A stretch of DNA of 64,000 nt from Hemicordylus capensis (Eukaryota > Chordata > Lepidosauria > Squamata > Cordylidae): contig NC_069659.1 of assembly GCF_027244095.1 (NCBI RefSeq), positions 26,382,501 to 26,446,500 on the forward strand. The letters run 5' to 3'. The notes under the pieces are model-generated. The model was given only the letters and a program-made list of their open reading frames with translations, was not told the origin of the DNA and did no database searches. A program made the position numbers and the translations under genes. Of the stretch, positions 11,179-22,502 are shown piece after piece (positions within the stretch are counted from its first letter, which is position 1; the number at the start of each line of letters is the position of its first letter).

Positions 11179-11487
11179 CTTGGAACTTAGGAAGCTGCCT
11201 TCTCCAAAGTCTACCATTGGTCCATCTAGTTCAGTACAGTGACTGGCACCAACTCTCCAAGGTTTCAGGCAGGAGTCTTTCCTAGCCCTGCCTGGAGATG
11301 CCAGCGTGTGAGCCTGGGAACTTTTGCATGCAAAGCAGATGCTTTACCACTGAGCTATGGCCCCCTCTCCTCAGGGAAATATCTTACAGTGCTTACATGT
11401 ATCCCCCATACAAATACAAACCAGGGTAGACTCTGCTTAGAAAAGGGGGAAATCCATGCTCTCTACCACAAGACCAGTTATCCTCCC
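11179..11487 (-). mobile_element. Composite 5S/tRNA SINE
   Basis: Minus strand. The tRNA-like unit is well preserved here (B-box region near 11,310; A box tagctcagtggtaaagc on the minus strand near 11,345-11,360). The 5S-like segment lies at about 11,385-11,455 and the tcttgtggtagagagc head at the far right. Confidence 0.85.
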
Positions 11488-11507
11488 CTAAACCTTCCCA
11501 GTCATAA

Positions 11508-11640
11508 GAACAGCCCGAGGTCTATCTAGTCCATCATCCTGCTCCCCACAGTGGCCCACCAGATGCCTCTGAGGAGACCCTTCCAGTGAAGGGTCAAGTG
11601 TGGGGTTCATGATATTGGGGTCCCAACTTGCCTGACTTTG
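11508..11640 (+). repeat. Interspersed repeat (aagaacagcc family), partial
   Basis: Begins cataagaacagccc and contains cacagtggcccaccagatgcc, shared with copies at 18,080-18,350 and 37,128-37,325 and more weakly at 27,345-27,520. It may be a LINE-derived 3' segment; family not identified. Confidence 0.65.
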
Positions 11641-12055
11641 GGTCCTGGATAGAAAATCTCCAGGCAGCTGACTCATGATGAACTAGAGGCTCTTGACTCA
11701 GCTCAGGCTGCTGTGCATAGCCCACTTCTGGAAGTCCATACACAGCACTTGATTCGGTCCTCTCTTTCTCAGAGACGTGTTCTCTGAAATTCCCACAGTG
11801 GATCTCATGGTTGCTTAGTTACTGCTCAGGCCGTAAGTCAAGGCCAACTTTGCTGATGTGGCTCTGTGAAGCTCTTGTCGAGAATCCAGCTTCTTCTGGT
11901 TATTTAAGAACTATTGGCACCGTGCTAAGAAGGAACTCTTTTCCTATCTGAAGACTACACCATCAGCCGCCTCACATAAACCTTATTCAGACATTACATT
12001 GGCATTCAGGTGTCTGTAAACATGTACATGTTATTGTGTGAATGACTATACATAT

Positions 12056-12215
12056 AGCAATAGCAATAGCACTTACATTTATATACCGCTCTATAGCTGG
12101 AAGTTCTCTAAGCGGTTTACAATGATTTAGCATATTGCCCCCAACATTCTGGGTACTCATTTTACCGACCTCGGAAGGATGGAAGGCTGAGTCAACCTTG
12201 AGCCCTTGGTAATTT
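12056..12215 (-). mobile_element. tRNA-derived SINE with (GCTATT)n tail, 5'-truncated
   Basis: Same sequence as 40,096-40,312 (aagcggtttacaatgatttagcatattgccc). The minus-strand tail is gctattgctatt. The tRNA-like head present at the 40-kb copy is missing here. Confidence 0.8.
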
Positions 12216-12362
12216 TAAACGTGAACCTGAGTACAGGCCCCTCTGAAATGCAGGTTATGAGTCCTATTCACACGTTATGTTCAACACTTGTCTATTTTGT
12301 ATACAGCACAAAAAGGTACAGATTTGGATACAGGCCCATTTATTAACACGTTATGTTACGTA

Positions 12363-12527
12363 GGTGGCTACCTTATACCAAGTCAGGCTACTGGTCCATC
12401 TAGCTGACTGGCAGAGGAACTCCAGGGTTTCAGGCAGGAGTCTTTCCCAGCCCTACCTGGAGATGCCAGGGATTGAACCTAGGACCTTCTGCATGTAAAG
12501 CAGATGCTCTGCCACTGAGCTATGGCC
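12363..12527 (-). mobile_element. tRNA-headed SINE
   Basis: On the minus strand the head reads gccatagctcagtggcagagc (A box) with ggttcaatccc (B box) about 35 nt later, then the common body (ccaggtagggctgggaaag). It lacks the 5S-like head. Confidence 0.88.
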
Positions 12528-13597
12528 AATCCCAAGCTATGGCCTCATTCTAGTCATATGTTGAACCCAAGAGCAGCAATACACCTCCTTTCTGTATCCT
12601 GCATTTCAGGGAGCTTGTACCCAAGCTCACTTTCAAAATGAATGCAGGTGCAATCATTCATTTTGTGTACACACAAAAAACCTGTATGTGTGTAAAGCCA
12701 TCTAAATGCAGGTACAACATAATAGGCCTGTTCACTTGACCATTTGAGGGTGGGTTGTTGGATAGTTCCTTGTTGGAGTTCCTCACTGGATAGTTCCTAC
12801 TCCATTAGCAGCACACAAACAGAATCTCCTTCTGGGTCAGTAAATCTCCGTTTGTGTCAGATTAAGCCAGGCCCAGCGTCCATTGCTGGAATCAGAAGCT
12901 AATAGTCCTCCATGCCTTCCCAGCATGCACTGGAAATCCTCATTATATTAGCAGCTGCCCTCCAACAGGAGCTGGGTAGCTTTTCCTCTTACTTTGATTC
13001 CGCAAAATCACGTCTCTCTCCTCCTATCTAGTTGTTTACACCCACACAACCGAAAACTGGGCGCAAAAACAGGTCCTCCCAAACCTAGTTAGGACACTAT
13101 TTTTAGTTGTGTGAATGACTTCATGATGTTCTACACTCATACAATAAGTGTACACTGTACGCAGGTACAGATCTGTGCACAGGTACAGTCATTCACATGT
13201 TATGCTGAATACAAGTACAGCAGTACACTTCCTATCTGTACCATGCATTGGAGGGGCCTCTACCCAGGTTCACTTTTAACATGAACACAGGTACAGTCAT
13301 TCACACAAAAACATATATGAGTGTACAGATGTCTGTACACTCACACATTAACATGTGAATGGGGCTAATGTGTGAGTAACTGTACTTGCGTATAGTGCTG
13401 TATGTGCATAGTAAATGGTATGGAGCTTGTATGTGTGTTGAACATAACAAAGCTGTTCTCATGAGCACTCAAGCCCAGGCTTGGCTGTCCATGAGAACGG
13501 CTGGGATCTGTGTTGATCCCGGAGGTGCTGCTACACCAAACCCAGTGCCGAATCCCAGCTCTTAACAGAGGTTAAGGGCACAAGTCTTGTGGTAGCA

Positions 13598-13908
13598 AGA
13601 GCTGGTCTTGTGGTAGCAAGCATGACTTGTCCCCTTAGCTAATCAGGGTCCGCCCTGGTTGCATATGCATGGGAGACTAGAAGTGTGTGCACTGCAAGAT
13701 ACTCCCCTTAGGGAATGGAGCAGCTCTGGGAAGAGCAGAAGGTTCCAAGTTCCCTCCCTGGCTTCTCCAAGATAGGGCTGAGAGAGATTCCTGCCTGCAA
13801 CCTTGGGGAAGCCGCTGCCAGTCTGTGTAGACAATACAATACTGTGTAGACAATGCTAGATGGACCAATGGTCTGACTCAGTATATGGCAGTTTCCTATG
13901 TTTCTGTT
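13598..13908 (+). mobile_element. Composite 5S/tRNA SINE, near full length
   Basis: Head gagctggtcttgtggtagcaagc, 5S-like segment with agctaatcagggtc and gcatgggagac, tRNA-like remnant, body, and 3' end ggcagtttcctatg. The first 20 nt of the head are also duplicated just upstream. Confidence 0.9.
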
Positions 13909-13910
13909 CC

Positions 13911-14158
13911 TAAGTTGTGCCGTTGAGTTGGTGTCGATTTCTGGCGCCCACAGAGCCCTGTGGTTTTCTTTGGTAGAATACAGGAGGGGTTTACCATTGC
14001 CTTCCTTCCACACGGTGATGCCTTTCATCATCTTCCTATATCGCTGCTGCCCGATATAGGTGTTTCCATAGTCTGGGAAACATACCAGTGAGGAGTCTAA
14101 CCAGCAACCTCTTGCTCCCTAAGCAGGTTGCTTCCCCACTTCAACCATTAGGTGGCTA
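13911..14158 (-). mobile_element. Sauria-type SINE
   Basis: Immediately follows the composite SINE. Minus-strand tRNA-like head at 14,100-14,158 and BovB-like 3' end (tcgacaccaactcaacggc) at 13,912-13,945. Confidence 0.85.
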
Positions 14159-14159
14159 G

Positions 14160-14600
14160 TAAGGGTGCAAATGCGCCTTTAACCTGGCTGCTGGGATCTG
14201 GATTATCTGACACAGAGACAGGCGCCTAGAGTGACCATCATCTGGGGGAAGCCCGAGTGTAGTGAGCTCGGCATACAGGGCACTGCAGGATACCAGAATA
14301 CCGGGATAACGAGTCCCAGCCTCAGATCAATCCATGCTGCTCCACGGTGCACGGAGCAGCGCCGATCATGTGGGAGTGCACACTGTGCTCCCACCAGTCT
14401 AAGAATGCTCATCTGGGGGAGGGGGGCAAAGGCAAGGTTTGCAAATCTTCCCCTCCCCATCCGCCTGCCCAGTGGGTCGTGAGTACAGCCTCAGTGGCTA
14501 GACACTGTGCAGCGGGCTGTGCACCCAAGATGGATATGGGATTGCTGGCTCTGTGGCACACAGTACTCTGTTGCTGCATGCAGCTAGTACAGGCAGGGAA
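14160..14600. other. Unassigned GC-rich spacer
   Basis: GC-rich sequence with short inverted phrases (tgctccacggtgcacggagcagc near 14,338). No gene recognised; probably an old DNA-element remnant. Confidence 0.35.
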
Positions 14601-14603
14601 GCT

Positions 14604-14890
14604 CTGTCAAAATAACGACGACGACAAAGATTTATATACCGCTTTTCAACAAAAAAAGTTTCCCAAATAGTTTACATAGAAAAATAATAAATAAATGAGA
14701 AAGAAAGAAAGAAAGATGGCTCCCTGTCCCCGCAGAGCTCACAATCTAAAAAGAAAAATAAGATAGATACCAACAACAGTCACTGGAGGGATGCTGTGCT
14801 CGGGGTGGAGAGGGCCAGTTACTCTCCCACTGCTAAATAAAGAGAATCACCACGTTAAAAAGGTAGGCACCTTTTTCTCTTTGTCCAGTT
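14604..14890 (-). mobile_element. L2-like LINE 3' end
   Basis: Minus strand reads aaggtgcc, then gtggtgattctctttattta, then gatgctgtgct (inverse), then agattgtgagctctg, then gcggtatataaat and a degenerate (GTC)n tail. This is the same order as the plus-strand copies at 28.95, 42.1 and 56.7 kb. Confidence 0.8.
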
Positions 14891-15139
14891 AGCAGTGGTT
14901 AATAAAATAATCTGTACATCAGAGCAGCTGCATCCGACTCCCAGCTTTTCTAAGGGGAGTCGGGCATAACTTCTGTGACTCACAGTATCGTTCTCACAGC
15001 GCCTCTCCTGCCTGTGCTAGGAACAGAGTGGTGAGTGCTGTGAAGCCAGCAAGTCTGAATCCATTTTTAGTGTGCACCTCACTGCACAGTACCTAAGCCA
15101 ACATCGGAATTATGTTTGATAAGGGGAGAGCTAAACTGT

Positions 15140-15345
15140 GTATGACACTTAAGGCATTAACAGCCCTGATGAGCTTAGTTTTTCTTTAGCCAATAGCAGC
15201 TTGATTGGGGCTCTGTGGCGATCAGGGCCATGGGGGCGGGATTTAACCCTACACCAACCATGGTTCTGACTCAGGAAAGGGCCCCAATCCAACTGCTATT
15301 GACTGAAGAAAAGCTAAGCCCATTAGGGCTAACATATTTAACACC
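15140..15345. repeat. Imperfect foldback sequence
   Basis: The left arm (agcttagtttttctttagccaatagcag) is roughly the inverse of ctgctattgactgaagaaaagctaagc at about 15,293-15,320. The spacer includes a second pair, ggggctctg and gggcccc. Likely a decayed MITE. Confidence 0.5.
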
Positions 15346-15618
15346 ACCACGACCCCTTCCGCCAATATGTTGACTCTTAAGCAATAGCACATGGAAGCAA
15401 AGCATCTTCCGGTGCGGACTGGATCCAGAGGACGAGGGCAAGTGAATGGGCCGTGATCACAGTAGTGAGGAGAGGAGTGGGGCCCAGTGCCCACACAGGG
15501 AGAGAGGGCATCTTGTTGAAATGCCCCTCCTCCAATCCTGAAGCCAGCACTGGAACGGATACATCTTTACTCCAGTGAAAGATGGAGATGTGGCTGTAGC
15601 TCAAGGCTGGACCATCAC

Positions 15619-15915
15619 AAGAGCTGATCTTGTGGTAGCAAGCATGACCTGTCCCCTTAGCTAAGCAGGGTCCACCCTGGTTGCATATGAAAGGGAGACT
15701 AGAAGTGTGAGCACTGTAAGATATTCCCCTCAGGGGATGGAGCCGCTCTGGGAAGAGCAGAAGGTTCCAAGTTCCCTCCCTGGCATCTCCAAGATAGGGC
15801 TGAGAGATTCCTGCCTGCAACCTTGGAAAAGCCGCTGCCAGTCTGTGTAGACAATACTGAGCTAGATGGATCTATGGTCTGACTAAGTATATGACAACTT
15901 TCTAAGTTCCTGTGT
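15619..15915 (+). mobile_element. Composite 5S/tRNA SINE
   Basis: Contains gagctgatcttgtggtagcaagc, the 5S-like agctaagcagggtcc and gggagac signatures, and the full body. It is followed directly by fragments of tRNA-headed SINEs. Confidence 0.9.
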
Positions 15916-15917
15916 TC

Positions 15918-16108
15918 CATGCCGAAGGTTCCAGGTCCAATCCTTGGCATCTCCAGGTAGGGCTGGGAAAGACCCCTGTCTGAAATCCTGAAGAACCATT
16001 GCCTGTCAGTGTAGCAATCCTGAGCTAAAGGGACCAATGGGATGTCTCAGAGTAAGGCAGCCTCCTGTGTTCCTGTGTTGGCTGACTCGGCATAAAACAG
16101 CTTCCTAT
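15918..16108 (+). mobile_element. Two tandem tRNA-headed SINE fragments
   Basis: The first, 15,918-16,075, starts at catgccgaaggttccaggtccaatcc (B-box side) and runs through the body. A second short 3' end (ggctgactcggcataaaacagcttcctatg) follows at about 16,079-16,108. Confidence 0.7.
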
Positions 16109-16700
16109 GTCCTGTGCACGTCCATGTAAATGCATGTGCCTCAACGCTTGGATACCATGCAGTGCACGTCCTGACATTTCCCACACTTCAACCGCTGGAT
16201 TAGGTTGAACTGTTGATAAGTCACCCTATTTAGGCATTCAGCCTGAACACAGGGAGGGGGAGATGGGAGCCCACTGCCTAGTCACACCCCTACATTTTTC
16301 TACCCAACCTGCTCTCCTCCATTGTTCGAGTTCACAGGGGGAAGCTCTTCCCAGATTCAACGTTTGCCTCCAGAGACAAGACTTCTTGTGCTAATATCCG
16401 GAAGTGATTAAACTGTTATTAGAATCAGAAATGGCCATTGTCAGTTTCTGTGTATTCTAGTATCCTGATGATATCACTCAGGGAACAGCAGACTAACATT
16501 TCTTCTGCCAAAGAACGAGAAAAATGGATGACGCAAGAACAAAAAACGGGACAACGTTGGTTGGAATATCGAGTGATGCCATGTAATGTGTCCATCGCTA
16601 ATGTATTTAAATGCCCTCCTTTTATGAATGCATGAGCCAAATAAGTACTTAAAAAGAAATCCTTATTGCCTCACTGACACTTCATGCATCAGCAAAAAAG

Positions 16701-16792
16701 TGTGTGTGTGTGTGTATAGATATAGATATAGATATAGATATAGATATAGATATAGATATAGATATAGATATAGATATAGATATAGATATATA
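16701..16792. repeat. (TG)n followed by (GATATA)n microsatellite
   Basis: About seven TG units pass into roughly thirteen copies of a hexamer. The Tyr/Arg and Ile/Ser repeat frames read through it are artefacts. Confidence 0.97.
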
Positions 16793-17224
16793 GCACATCC
16801 TCCTGCTGTGACTTGACTCAAAGCTAAAAATGGCCTCCATATAGTCTACACTGCTTTCTACAGGAAAGAGTTTTCTTTTCCTAAACATTTTGTCCTATCT
16901 GCCCTAAGTAGGGTGCCTGTAGAGTTTTTGTTTTAAGTAATGTCTCTATCAAGACAGGCAGAGATGAGCTAAATATATATTTTATCATAGAAGGCATTAA
17001 CACATTGCTATGATATATTCCAGATGGCTGGAAAAGCCAAGTACTTATGGCAATTTTAACTGGAAATTGGGTCAGATATATTTGTTTGGGAGGCTGAACT
17101 TTTAAATCCAGTGCAACAGAAGATTCTGAAGAACCCACAATAGGTGAGGTAATGGGTTTCCTGTCTGATTACTGTGAATGGGTTTATCAGTGGTTCTGCT
17201 TTTTATTTAGCGCTATTCCTCATC

Positions 17225-17600
17225 AGAATCTCCTCTCCTCTCTCTCATCTATCAAATTTGTAAACACCCCAAAGTTTCATCTCTAGACAGTTTACAACAG
17301 AAAACAAATTAAGACAAAAATGAAAACCTTAAAACAATTTAAAACCCAGTCAAGTTAAAAAGTTTGGGTTAAAAAAAAGAGTCTCTAGGAGCTTTCAAAA
17401 AGTTGTCAGAGATGGCGAGGCTCTTATTTCAGCCAGGAGCACAGTCCAGAGTCTTGGGGCAGCAACAGAGAACGCCCGTCCCTGTGCAGCCACCAGATGA
17501 GCTGGTGGCAACTGCACCCAAACCTCTCTGGATGATCTCAATGTGCGATGGGGCTCATGGTGAAGCAGACGTTCTCTGAAATACATAGGGCCTAAGTTGG
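17225..17600 (-). mobile_element. L2/CR1-type LINE 3' fragment
   Basis: Minus-strand frame includes RERLLHHEPHRTLRSS and a GRAFSVAAPRLWTVLLAEIRASPS stretch, the typical RAFSxxAPxLWNxLPxEIRxxPS end of L2/CR1 reverse transcriptases, then an A/T-rich 3' UTR toward 17,225. It is decayed and 5'-truncated. Confidence 0.85.
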
Positions 17601-17689
17601 GTATTTTTTTATTTGTCAAATGAATGTTAATGGTCAGCTGATGACTCTTGCAAGGGAAGGAACTGAATGGTGCCTGGGTCCATAGGAAG

Positions 17690-17958
17690 ATAACAAGCTG
17701 CCTTCAACAGAGTCAGTCTATTGGTCCATCTAGCTCAGTATTGCCTACAGAAACTGGCAGCGGCTTCTCCAAGGTTACAGGCAGGAATCTCTCTCAGTCC
17801 TGTCTTGGAGATGCCTTCTGGAACCTTCTGCATGCAGGTGCAGGTGCATCCCCTAAGGGAAATATCTTACAGAGCTCACATGTAGTCTCCCATTTAAATG
17901 CAAAACCAGGGCAGAATCTGCTTTGCAAAGGGGACAATTCATGCTCACTACCACAAGC
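17690..17958 (-). mobile_element. Composite 5S/tRNA SINE
   Basis: Minus strand: ttgtggtagtgagcatg head at the right, 5S-like segment at 17,880-17,930, short tRNA-like part, then the body and the 3' end at 17,690. Confidence 0.85.
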
Positions 17959-18079
17959 ATCTATAGGTGTCCTGGGAGGCAATTCCAAGCATGAGGGGCA
18001 GCAAGGAGGAAATAATGGAAATATCTGAGGGTGAAGGAGACCTTTGGATGTTGGAGGGGGTTGGAGCTGAAGAAAAGAT

Positions 18080-18350
18080 GAAGAACATAAGAACAGCCCT
18101 GCTGAATCAGGCCCAAGGCCATTGTAGTCCAGCACCGTGTTTCACACAGTGGCCCACCAGATTCCTTGGGAAGCCACACAACTCTTCAGGATCTGGTTCC
18201 TTCTTGGCTCATTCACATCTTGCATGTTCATGTCAAGGCATGCCCCCTCTCCTGTCATTGTTCCCCTACAACTGGTATTCTGAGGCATCCTTCCTCTGAA
18301 CATGGCGTTAGCCTGTAGCCATCAGGAGGAGTAGTAGCCATTGATCATGG
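18080..18350 (+). repeat. Interspersed repeat (aagaacagcc family)
   Basis: Starts cataagaacagccctgctgaatcaggccc, includes cacagtggcccaccagattcc and ctggtattctgaggcatcc, and ends with tagccatcaggaggagtagtagccattgat. Same order as 37,128-37,325. Confidence 0.75.
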
Positions 18351-19009
18351 GCAGAGTACAAAGGGATATGAAATCTGAGAGGTAGGAAGGCTATGGAGGT
18401 TTTTCAAGGTGAGGACAAGGAGCTTGTGTTGTATTTATGAGCAGACTGGAAGCCTGTGAAGGGAGTTAAGCTGGTGGGTTATGCGGTTGGACTGATGAGA
18501 GGAGTGAATTGTGATGGAAACAGAGTAATGGATGGAGATGAGGAGCAAAATGAGCCAATGAAGAATCAGCAAAGAGAAGACTGCAGTCAAGGAGCGAGAT
18601 GACCAAGGCATGGACCTCATATTTTGATGAAGGGAAATGCTCCTACCTGCATATTCACAGCTGGCCCAGCATTCCTACAGAAGTAGGCAGCCTGCAAGCC
18701 TAAGAGCAGCCAGAGCTCTAAAAGGCCCTCTTGGTTGTGCAATATTTCTGCTGGCAGTGAGCAGAATGTTTGCTAGCAATGAGTCATGAACATAGCTAAC
18801 CAAAATTTGATGGCATTCTCCCTGCCCACCATATCCTTACAAGAACAGATCCTGATGAATCACAAGAAGAGTACCTTATCCCCATGCTACTTCAATAGCA
18901 CTTCTCCGATGCATCCAGAGTCTGAAAACATCTGACTTCAGTGGTCCAAGAAGGCTCCGAACCAATTGCACTCTAAAGCTCGAATAAAGCTAAGCTAGTG
19001 CCTCTGGGG

Positions 19010-19140
19010 CAGGATTTCTTATACTTGAGTCCTCAGATGTTCTTGGACTGCAACTCCCATCATCCACAGCCATGATGGTCTTTGTGTTGTGCCTAGGAAT
19101 GATGGATGCTGTAGTCAAAAAACAATCACGAACTGAAACT
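19010..19140. mobile_element. Degenerate palindromic hAT MITE
   Basis: Left arm cctcagatgttcttggactgcaactcccatcatcc and a weaker right arm ending in tgtagtc. It matches the arms of the MITEs at 9.2, 20.3 and 22.5 kb. Termini and target duplication have decayed. Confidence 0.6.
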
Positions 19141-19329
19141 GATCCAATCTAATCTCGCAAGAGGGATTGCTGGACATTTGCAGAAATACTTGACTCCAGA
19201 TCAGCCTGAATGCAAGAGATTTTATCTGCAAAGAACTCATTGAATGGGTCACGGTGAGACATTGTTTCCAGAAACAGATTTGAAACAGAAGGGGCTTGAG
19301 CTAAATGCCTAACAATCCGGAACAGCTCT

Positions 19330-20120
19330 GCTGGACCAGAACTTGCAGAGGCAATACTTCTCTGTTCAGTCGTGTCCGATTCTCGGTCACTCTATGGATC
19401 AATGCACTCCATGCCATCCTATCTCGCACAACTTCCTTTAATTCCACCATGGTCATTCTGGTGTTGTTTTTAATAATATCCAGCCACCGAATACAAGGTT
19501 GTCCCCATCTGCTTCTTCCACTGATCATTCCCAGCATAATTGTCTTTTCAAGTGAATCAGCTCGCATGACATGACCAAAATATGTCAGTCTTTGTTTAGT
19601 AATCTTGGCTTCTAGCGATATTATTGGTTTAACTCGATCTAAAACTTCGTTATTTGTTATTCTCGCTGTCCATGGGATAAGCAACAGTCACCTCCAGCAC
19701 CACATCTCAGAAGAATCCATCCTTCTCCTATCTGCCTTCTTCAAAGTCTAAGTTTCACAGCCATATGTAGCTATTGGAAATATCATTGCATTGACTAGTC
19801 TACATTTGATTGGAAGACTAATTTCTTTGCTCTTCCAAATTTTGCTCATGCTGATCATTGAAGTTCTTCCAAGTGCTATATGCCTTCTGATCTCAGGGCT
19901 GCAGTCACCACATTGATCGAGTTTAGAGCCAAGAAAAATAAATTCTTTTACTACTTCAGTTATCTCATTATTGATCTTCACTCTGACTTGTGTATTCTCT
20001 GCAGTCATCAATATCTTTGTTTTCTTGATGTTAAGATGCAATCCAAATTTTTCACTTTCATCTGTAATTTTTAAAATTAACTGCTCTAGATCTTTCTTGC
20101 TTTGTGCAAACATTGTCGTA
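19330..20120 (-). pseudogene. RTE/BovB-type LINE reverse transcriptase fragment
   Basis: Two minus-strand frames cover the end of an RTE-clade polyprotein. The first (20,113-19,748) has KKDLEQLILKITDESEKFGL, LNIKKTKILM, FIFLGSKLDQCGDCSPEIRR and IFPIATYGCET. The second (19,684-19,301) has WTARITNNEVL, RLTYFGHVMRADSLEKT and a GRSRWGQPCIRWLD motif. The gap between them reads MWCWR in a shifted frame, so at least one frameshift separates the blocks. The endonuclease and N-terminal RT motifs are missing (5' truncation). BovB-type elements supply the machinery for Sauria SINEs, also present here. Confidence 0.88.
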
Positions 20121-20129
20121 TCATCGGTT

Positions 20130-20185
20130 TTGGGCAGTATAGTTTTGGGCGGTATAAAAATATATAAATAAAAAAAATTAAAAAG
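20130..20185 (+). mobile_element. LINE/SINE 3' tail
   Basis: Contains gttttgggcggtataaaaatatataaataaaaaaa, the common 3' end of squamate L2/CR1-type elements. It abuts the RTE fragment. Confidence 0.6.
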
Positions 20186-20287
20186 TCATGGATTATTTTG
20201 ATTTTATTTTGAACCAACCTGACATTACAAAGGAACATGGTTAGATTCAGTGCGTAGTTGGAACTACTCCCTGTAGAGGCCTGAGAG

Positions 20288-20423
20288 CAGTGTTCCCTGT
20301 AACAGGGATTTCCAGATGTAGTTGACTACAATTCCCAGAATCCTCAGCCAAAGGCCATTGCAGCTGAGGATTCTGGGAGCTGTAGCCAACAACATCTGGA
20401 AATCCCTGTCACAGGGAACACTG
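20288..20423. mobile_element. Palindromic hAT MITE with perfect 8-bp TSD
   Basis: A 136-bp hairpin beginning CAGTGTTCCCTGTAACAGGG and ending with the inverse. cctgagag is repeated exactly at 20,280-20,287 and 20,424-20,431. The arms contain the family phrase gactacaattcccagaatcc. Confidence 0.93.
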
Positions 20424-20431
20424 CCTGAGAG

Positions 20432-21257
20432 CTGACAGGGCAGCCAGAAGGGGGAAACAGTGATTAAATTACTGGACTAACTTCCCCTGTAATGGCCTGC
20501 CGGCCTGCCAATGTGCAGTCCTCTATTGCCCACCACTACTGAGATAGGCGCCCCCATCTCATCGAACATGCCCCCTGCTCCATCCTTAACAAGAAAGCCC
20601 AGACACATCTCTGTGAGCATCCTGGCACAAACCACTAAAACAAAACACAAAACACAAAACTAAAAGTAAAACTGGAGGAACTTGAGCATAAGTTTACCTC
20701 AGTAAACCTCCAACACTCAGTAAACCTCCAACACTGATGGTCTGGCACCAAAGGCTGGCCCCCTTTGCCCCACAGGTCGCTCCCCGGTGCCTGGGCTGGC
20801 AGAGACACCAACAACTGTGGCTCACCAGACCCCACCTCTCAAGTAGACTCTGCAACCCGGCTGATGAAACTGCCCCCGCAGCTGCAGCTTGTCAGGGTAA
20901 TCAGGATCATGGCTCAAGCTGGCAGAAGGTATTCCAGCAGCAGGTCTTCTCTGCTGGTCAAGGCCGAAGGGAGGAGGCAGGGCTGGCTCAGCAAATCTCC
21001 CAGCTCAGGCCGGGGAGATTCAGATGGAAGAAGAGTCCCCAGTTACCTTTGAATATCACTCACCCAATCAACCTTTTCACTCCTTTGTAATTCCACTGGG
21101 AAACAATCCCAGTTATTCTCTGCTGTAACCGGAGGACCTCTGATCCAGGTCAGGCAGAGAAGGATTGAGATGCCAGGAGTTCCACAAGCCATGCTGCTTT
21201 CTTAATTTACCACCCCATTTGGCCAATCAAATCCAGGAGCAGTTATGATAGATACAT
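20432..21257. other. Unassigned spacer
   Basis: No gene recognised. A short direct repeat (cagtaaacctccaacact) lies at 20,700-20,733. Open frames at 20,737-21,090 lack motifs or splice context. Confidence 0.4.
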
Positions 21258-21365
21258 AGGTAGCTTCCTTGCAATGAGTCAGCCCATTGGTCCATCTAGC
21301 CCAGTCTACACTGGCTGGCAGTGGCTCTCCAGGGTTTCAGGCAGGAGTCTTTCCCAGTTCTACCT
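21258..21365 (-). mobile_element. tRNA-headed SINE, 3' half
   Basis: The plus strand reads gtagcttccttgcaatgagtcag, ccattggtccatctagc and cagggtttcaggcaggagtc, the inverse of the SINE body. It stops before the tRNA-like head. A second short plus-strand piece lies at about 21,462-21,515. Confidence 0.75.
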
Positions 21366-21529
21366 GCCCCTCTACATGTGATGGACCAGTACCCTCAAGG
21401 ACCAGTACCCAACAGCTCAGGGACCAGCACAGGTCCGCGGACCGGTGGCTGAGAAACACTGGTGTAGACTATACTGAGCTAGATGGACCAGAAGCCCAAC
21501 TCAGTACAATGCAGCTTTATATATTCAAC

Positions 21530-22490
21530 TCTAGTGAATACCTATTTAGTTGGCTTCATATCTGATGTAGGTGAAGTGCAGCAACATTTCTGTATTAATG
21601 ACAAGGCTTCACTTACTTCTTGTTGTGATTTCTTATTGGTAGGTTGCTCTTTGTGTGATTGGTTTGAGAAAAGTGTGATTTGATGTTGTCATATTAAAGC
21701 CTCAGGCATCTTTGTGCAGAGAGGTGATTCATAAATATTTGAACAAAAATTATGCCAAAACCTTGCCCACAGGTACAATTCTCCTCGAGGGGAATGATTA
21801 ATGGGAAGGTCCCTTAAAGAGCATTATTGTCTCCCTTCGATGTTAATAAGAGCACAATGGATTTTCCTCCTTACACCTCTGCATTGAGACAGTATTGCTC
21901 ACAAGCACAGCTCCCACTTCAGGGTTGTATGCATTAATCAACACAATTCATCATCTGTAGTTAAAAATAAAACCCACCTGACATGGTACACCCACTGTGT
22001 TACAAATCAGTGACTAGCACTCAGACATAGCCCCATTAACTGAAAACTCTTGGGTTGTTTACAGGATAAAGGAAGGTGTGTCGTGTTTTTACAAGCCAAG
22101 AGTCCGTTTCCTGTGTAAATAGGTTAGCTGGAGCTGATAACTTCTTGTTAGCAAACTCCACTCCTTTGCTAGATTCCCGGCTTGCATCTCCAGAGAGAAG
22201 AGATCTAGTTATCCTCCGTGTGGAATTTACTGTACTAAACAGTAAACCAGTGTTCTTCATTATAAGCCCTCATCAATCTTAAGTGCAGCTCCTTGACTAA
22301 TTGTTATTAGCCCTGTATTATGTTTCAGCTAAAGCTCTGTGATTGTTCTCACCATGCAGTGCTGCACTTTGCTCAGCACTGGCAGGGGGTGGGGTGGGTG
22401 TCCATTAAGGGAAACGGAACTCACTTGAGTCCCTGCACCATCTTGGAAGGCATACACAGAATGCTGGGAAGTGTAGCCCTTCCCAGCACT
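21530..22490. other. Unassigned spacer
   Basis: A/T-rich, no gene or element recognised. Confidence 0.35.
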
Positions 22491-22502
22491 TTCCTTCTAG
22501 AC

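Larger units (their letters stand above)
11975..13455. mobile_element. Diverged DNA-element region with repeated acatgtgaatg motifs
   Basis: Several phrases recur in both orientations: cattcacacgttatg, ggcccctctgaaatgcagg/gcattggaggggcctctac, cctgagtacagg/cacaggtacag. This suggests two or more related foldback copies, later hit by SINEs at 12,056-12,215 and 12,363-12,527. No coding sequence is recognisable. Boundaries are approximate. Confidence 0.45.

Noticed and set aside
12363-12527. tRNA gene-like A and B boxes (also near 45.05, 2.5 and 11.35 kb)
   Set aside because: They are heads of multicopy SINEs followed by the same body; no clean cloverleaf with terminator.
13620-13710. Possible 5S rRNA gene or pseudogene
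   Set aside because: The 5S-like segment always occurs inside the same composite repeat with a tRNA-like part and body, so it is a SINE head rather than a gene.
16628-16888. Tyr-Arg and Ile-Ser repeat proteins on the two strands
   Set aside because: Direct translation of the (GATATA)n microsatellite.
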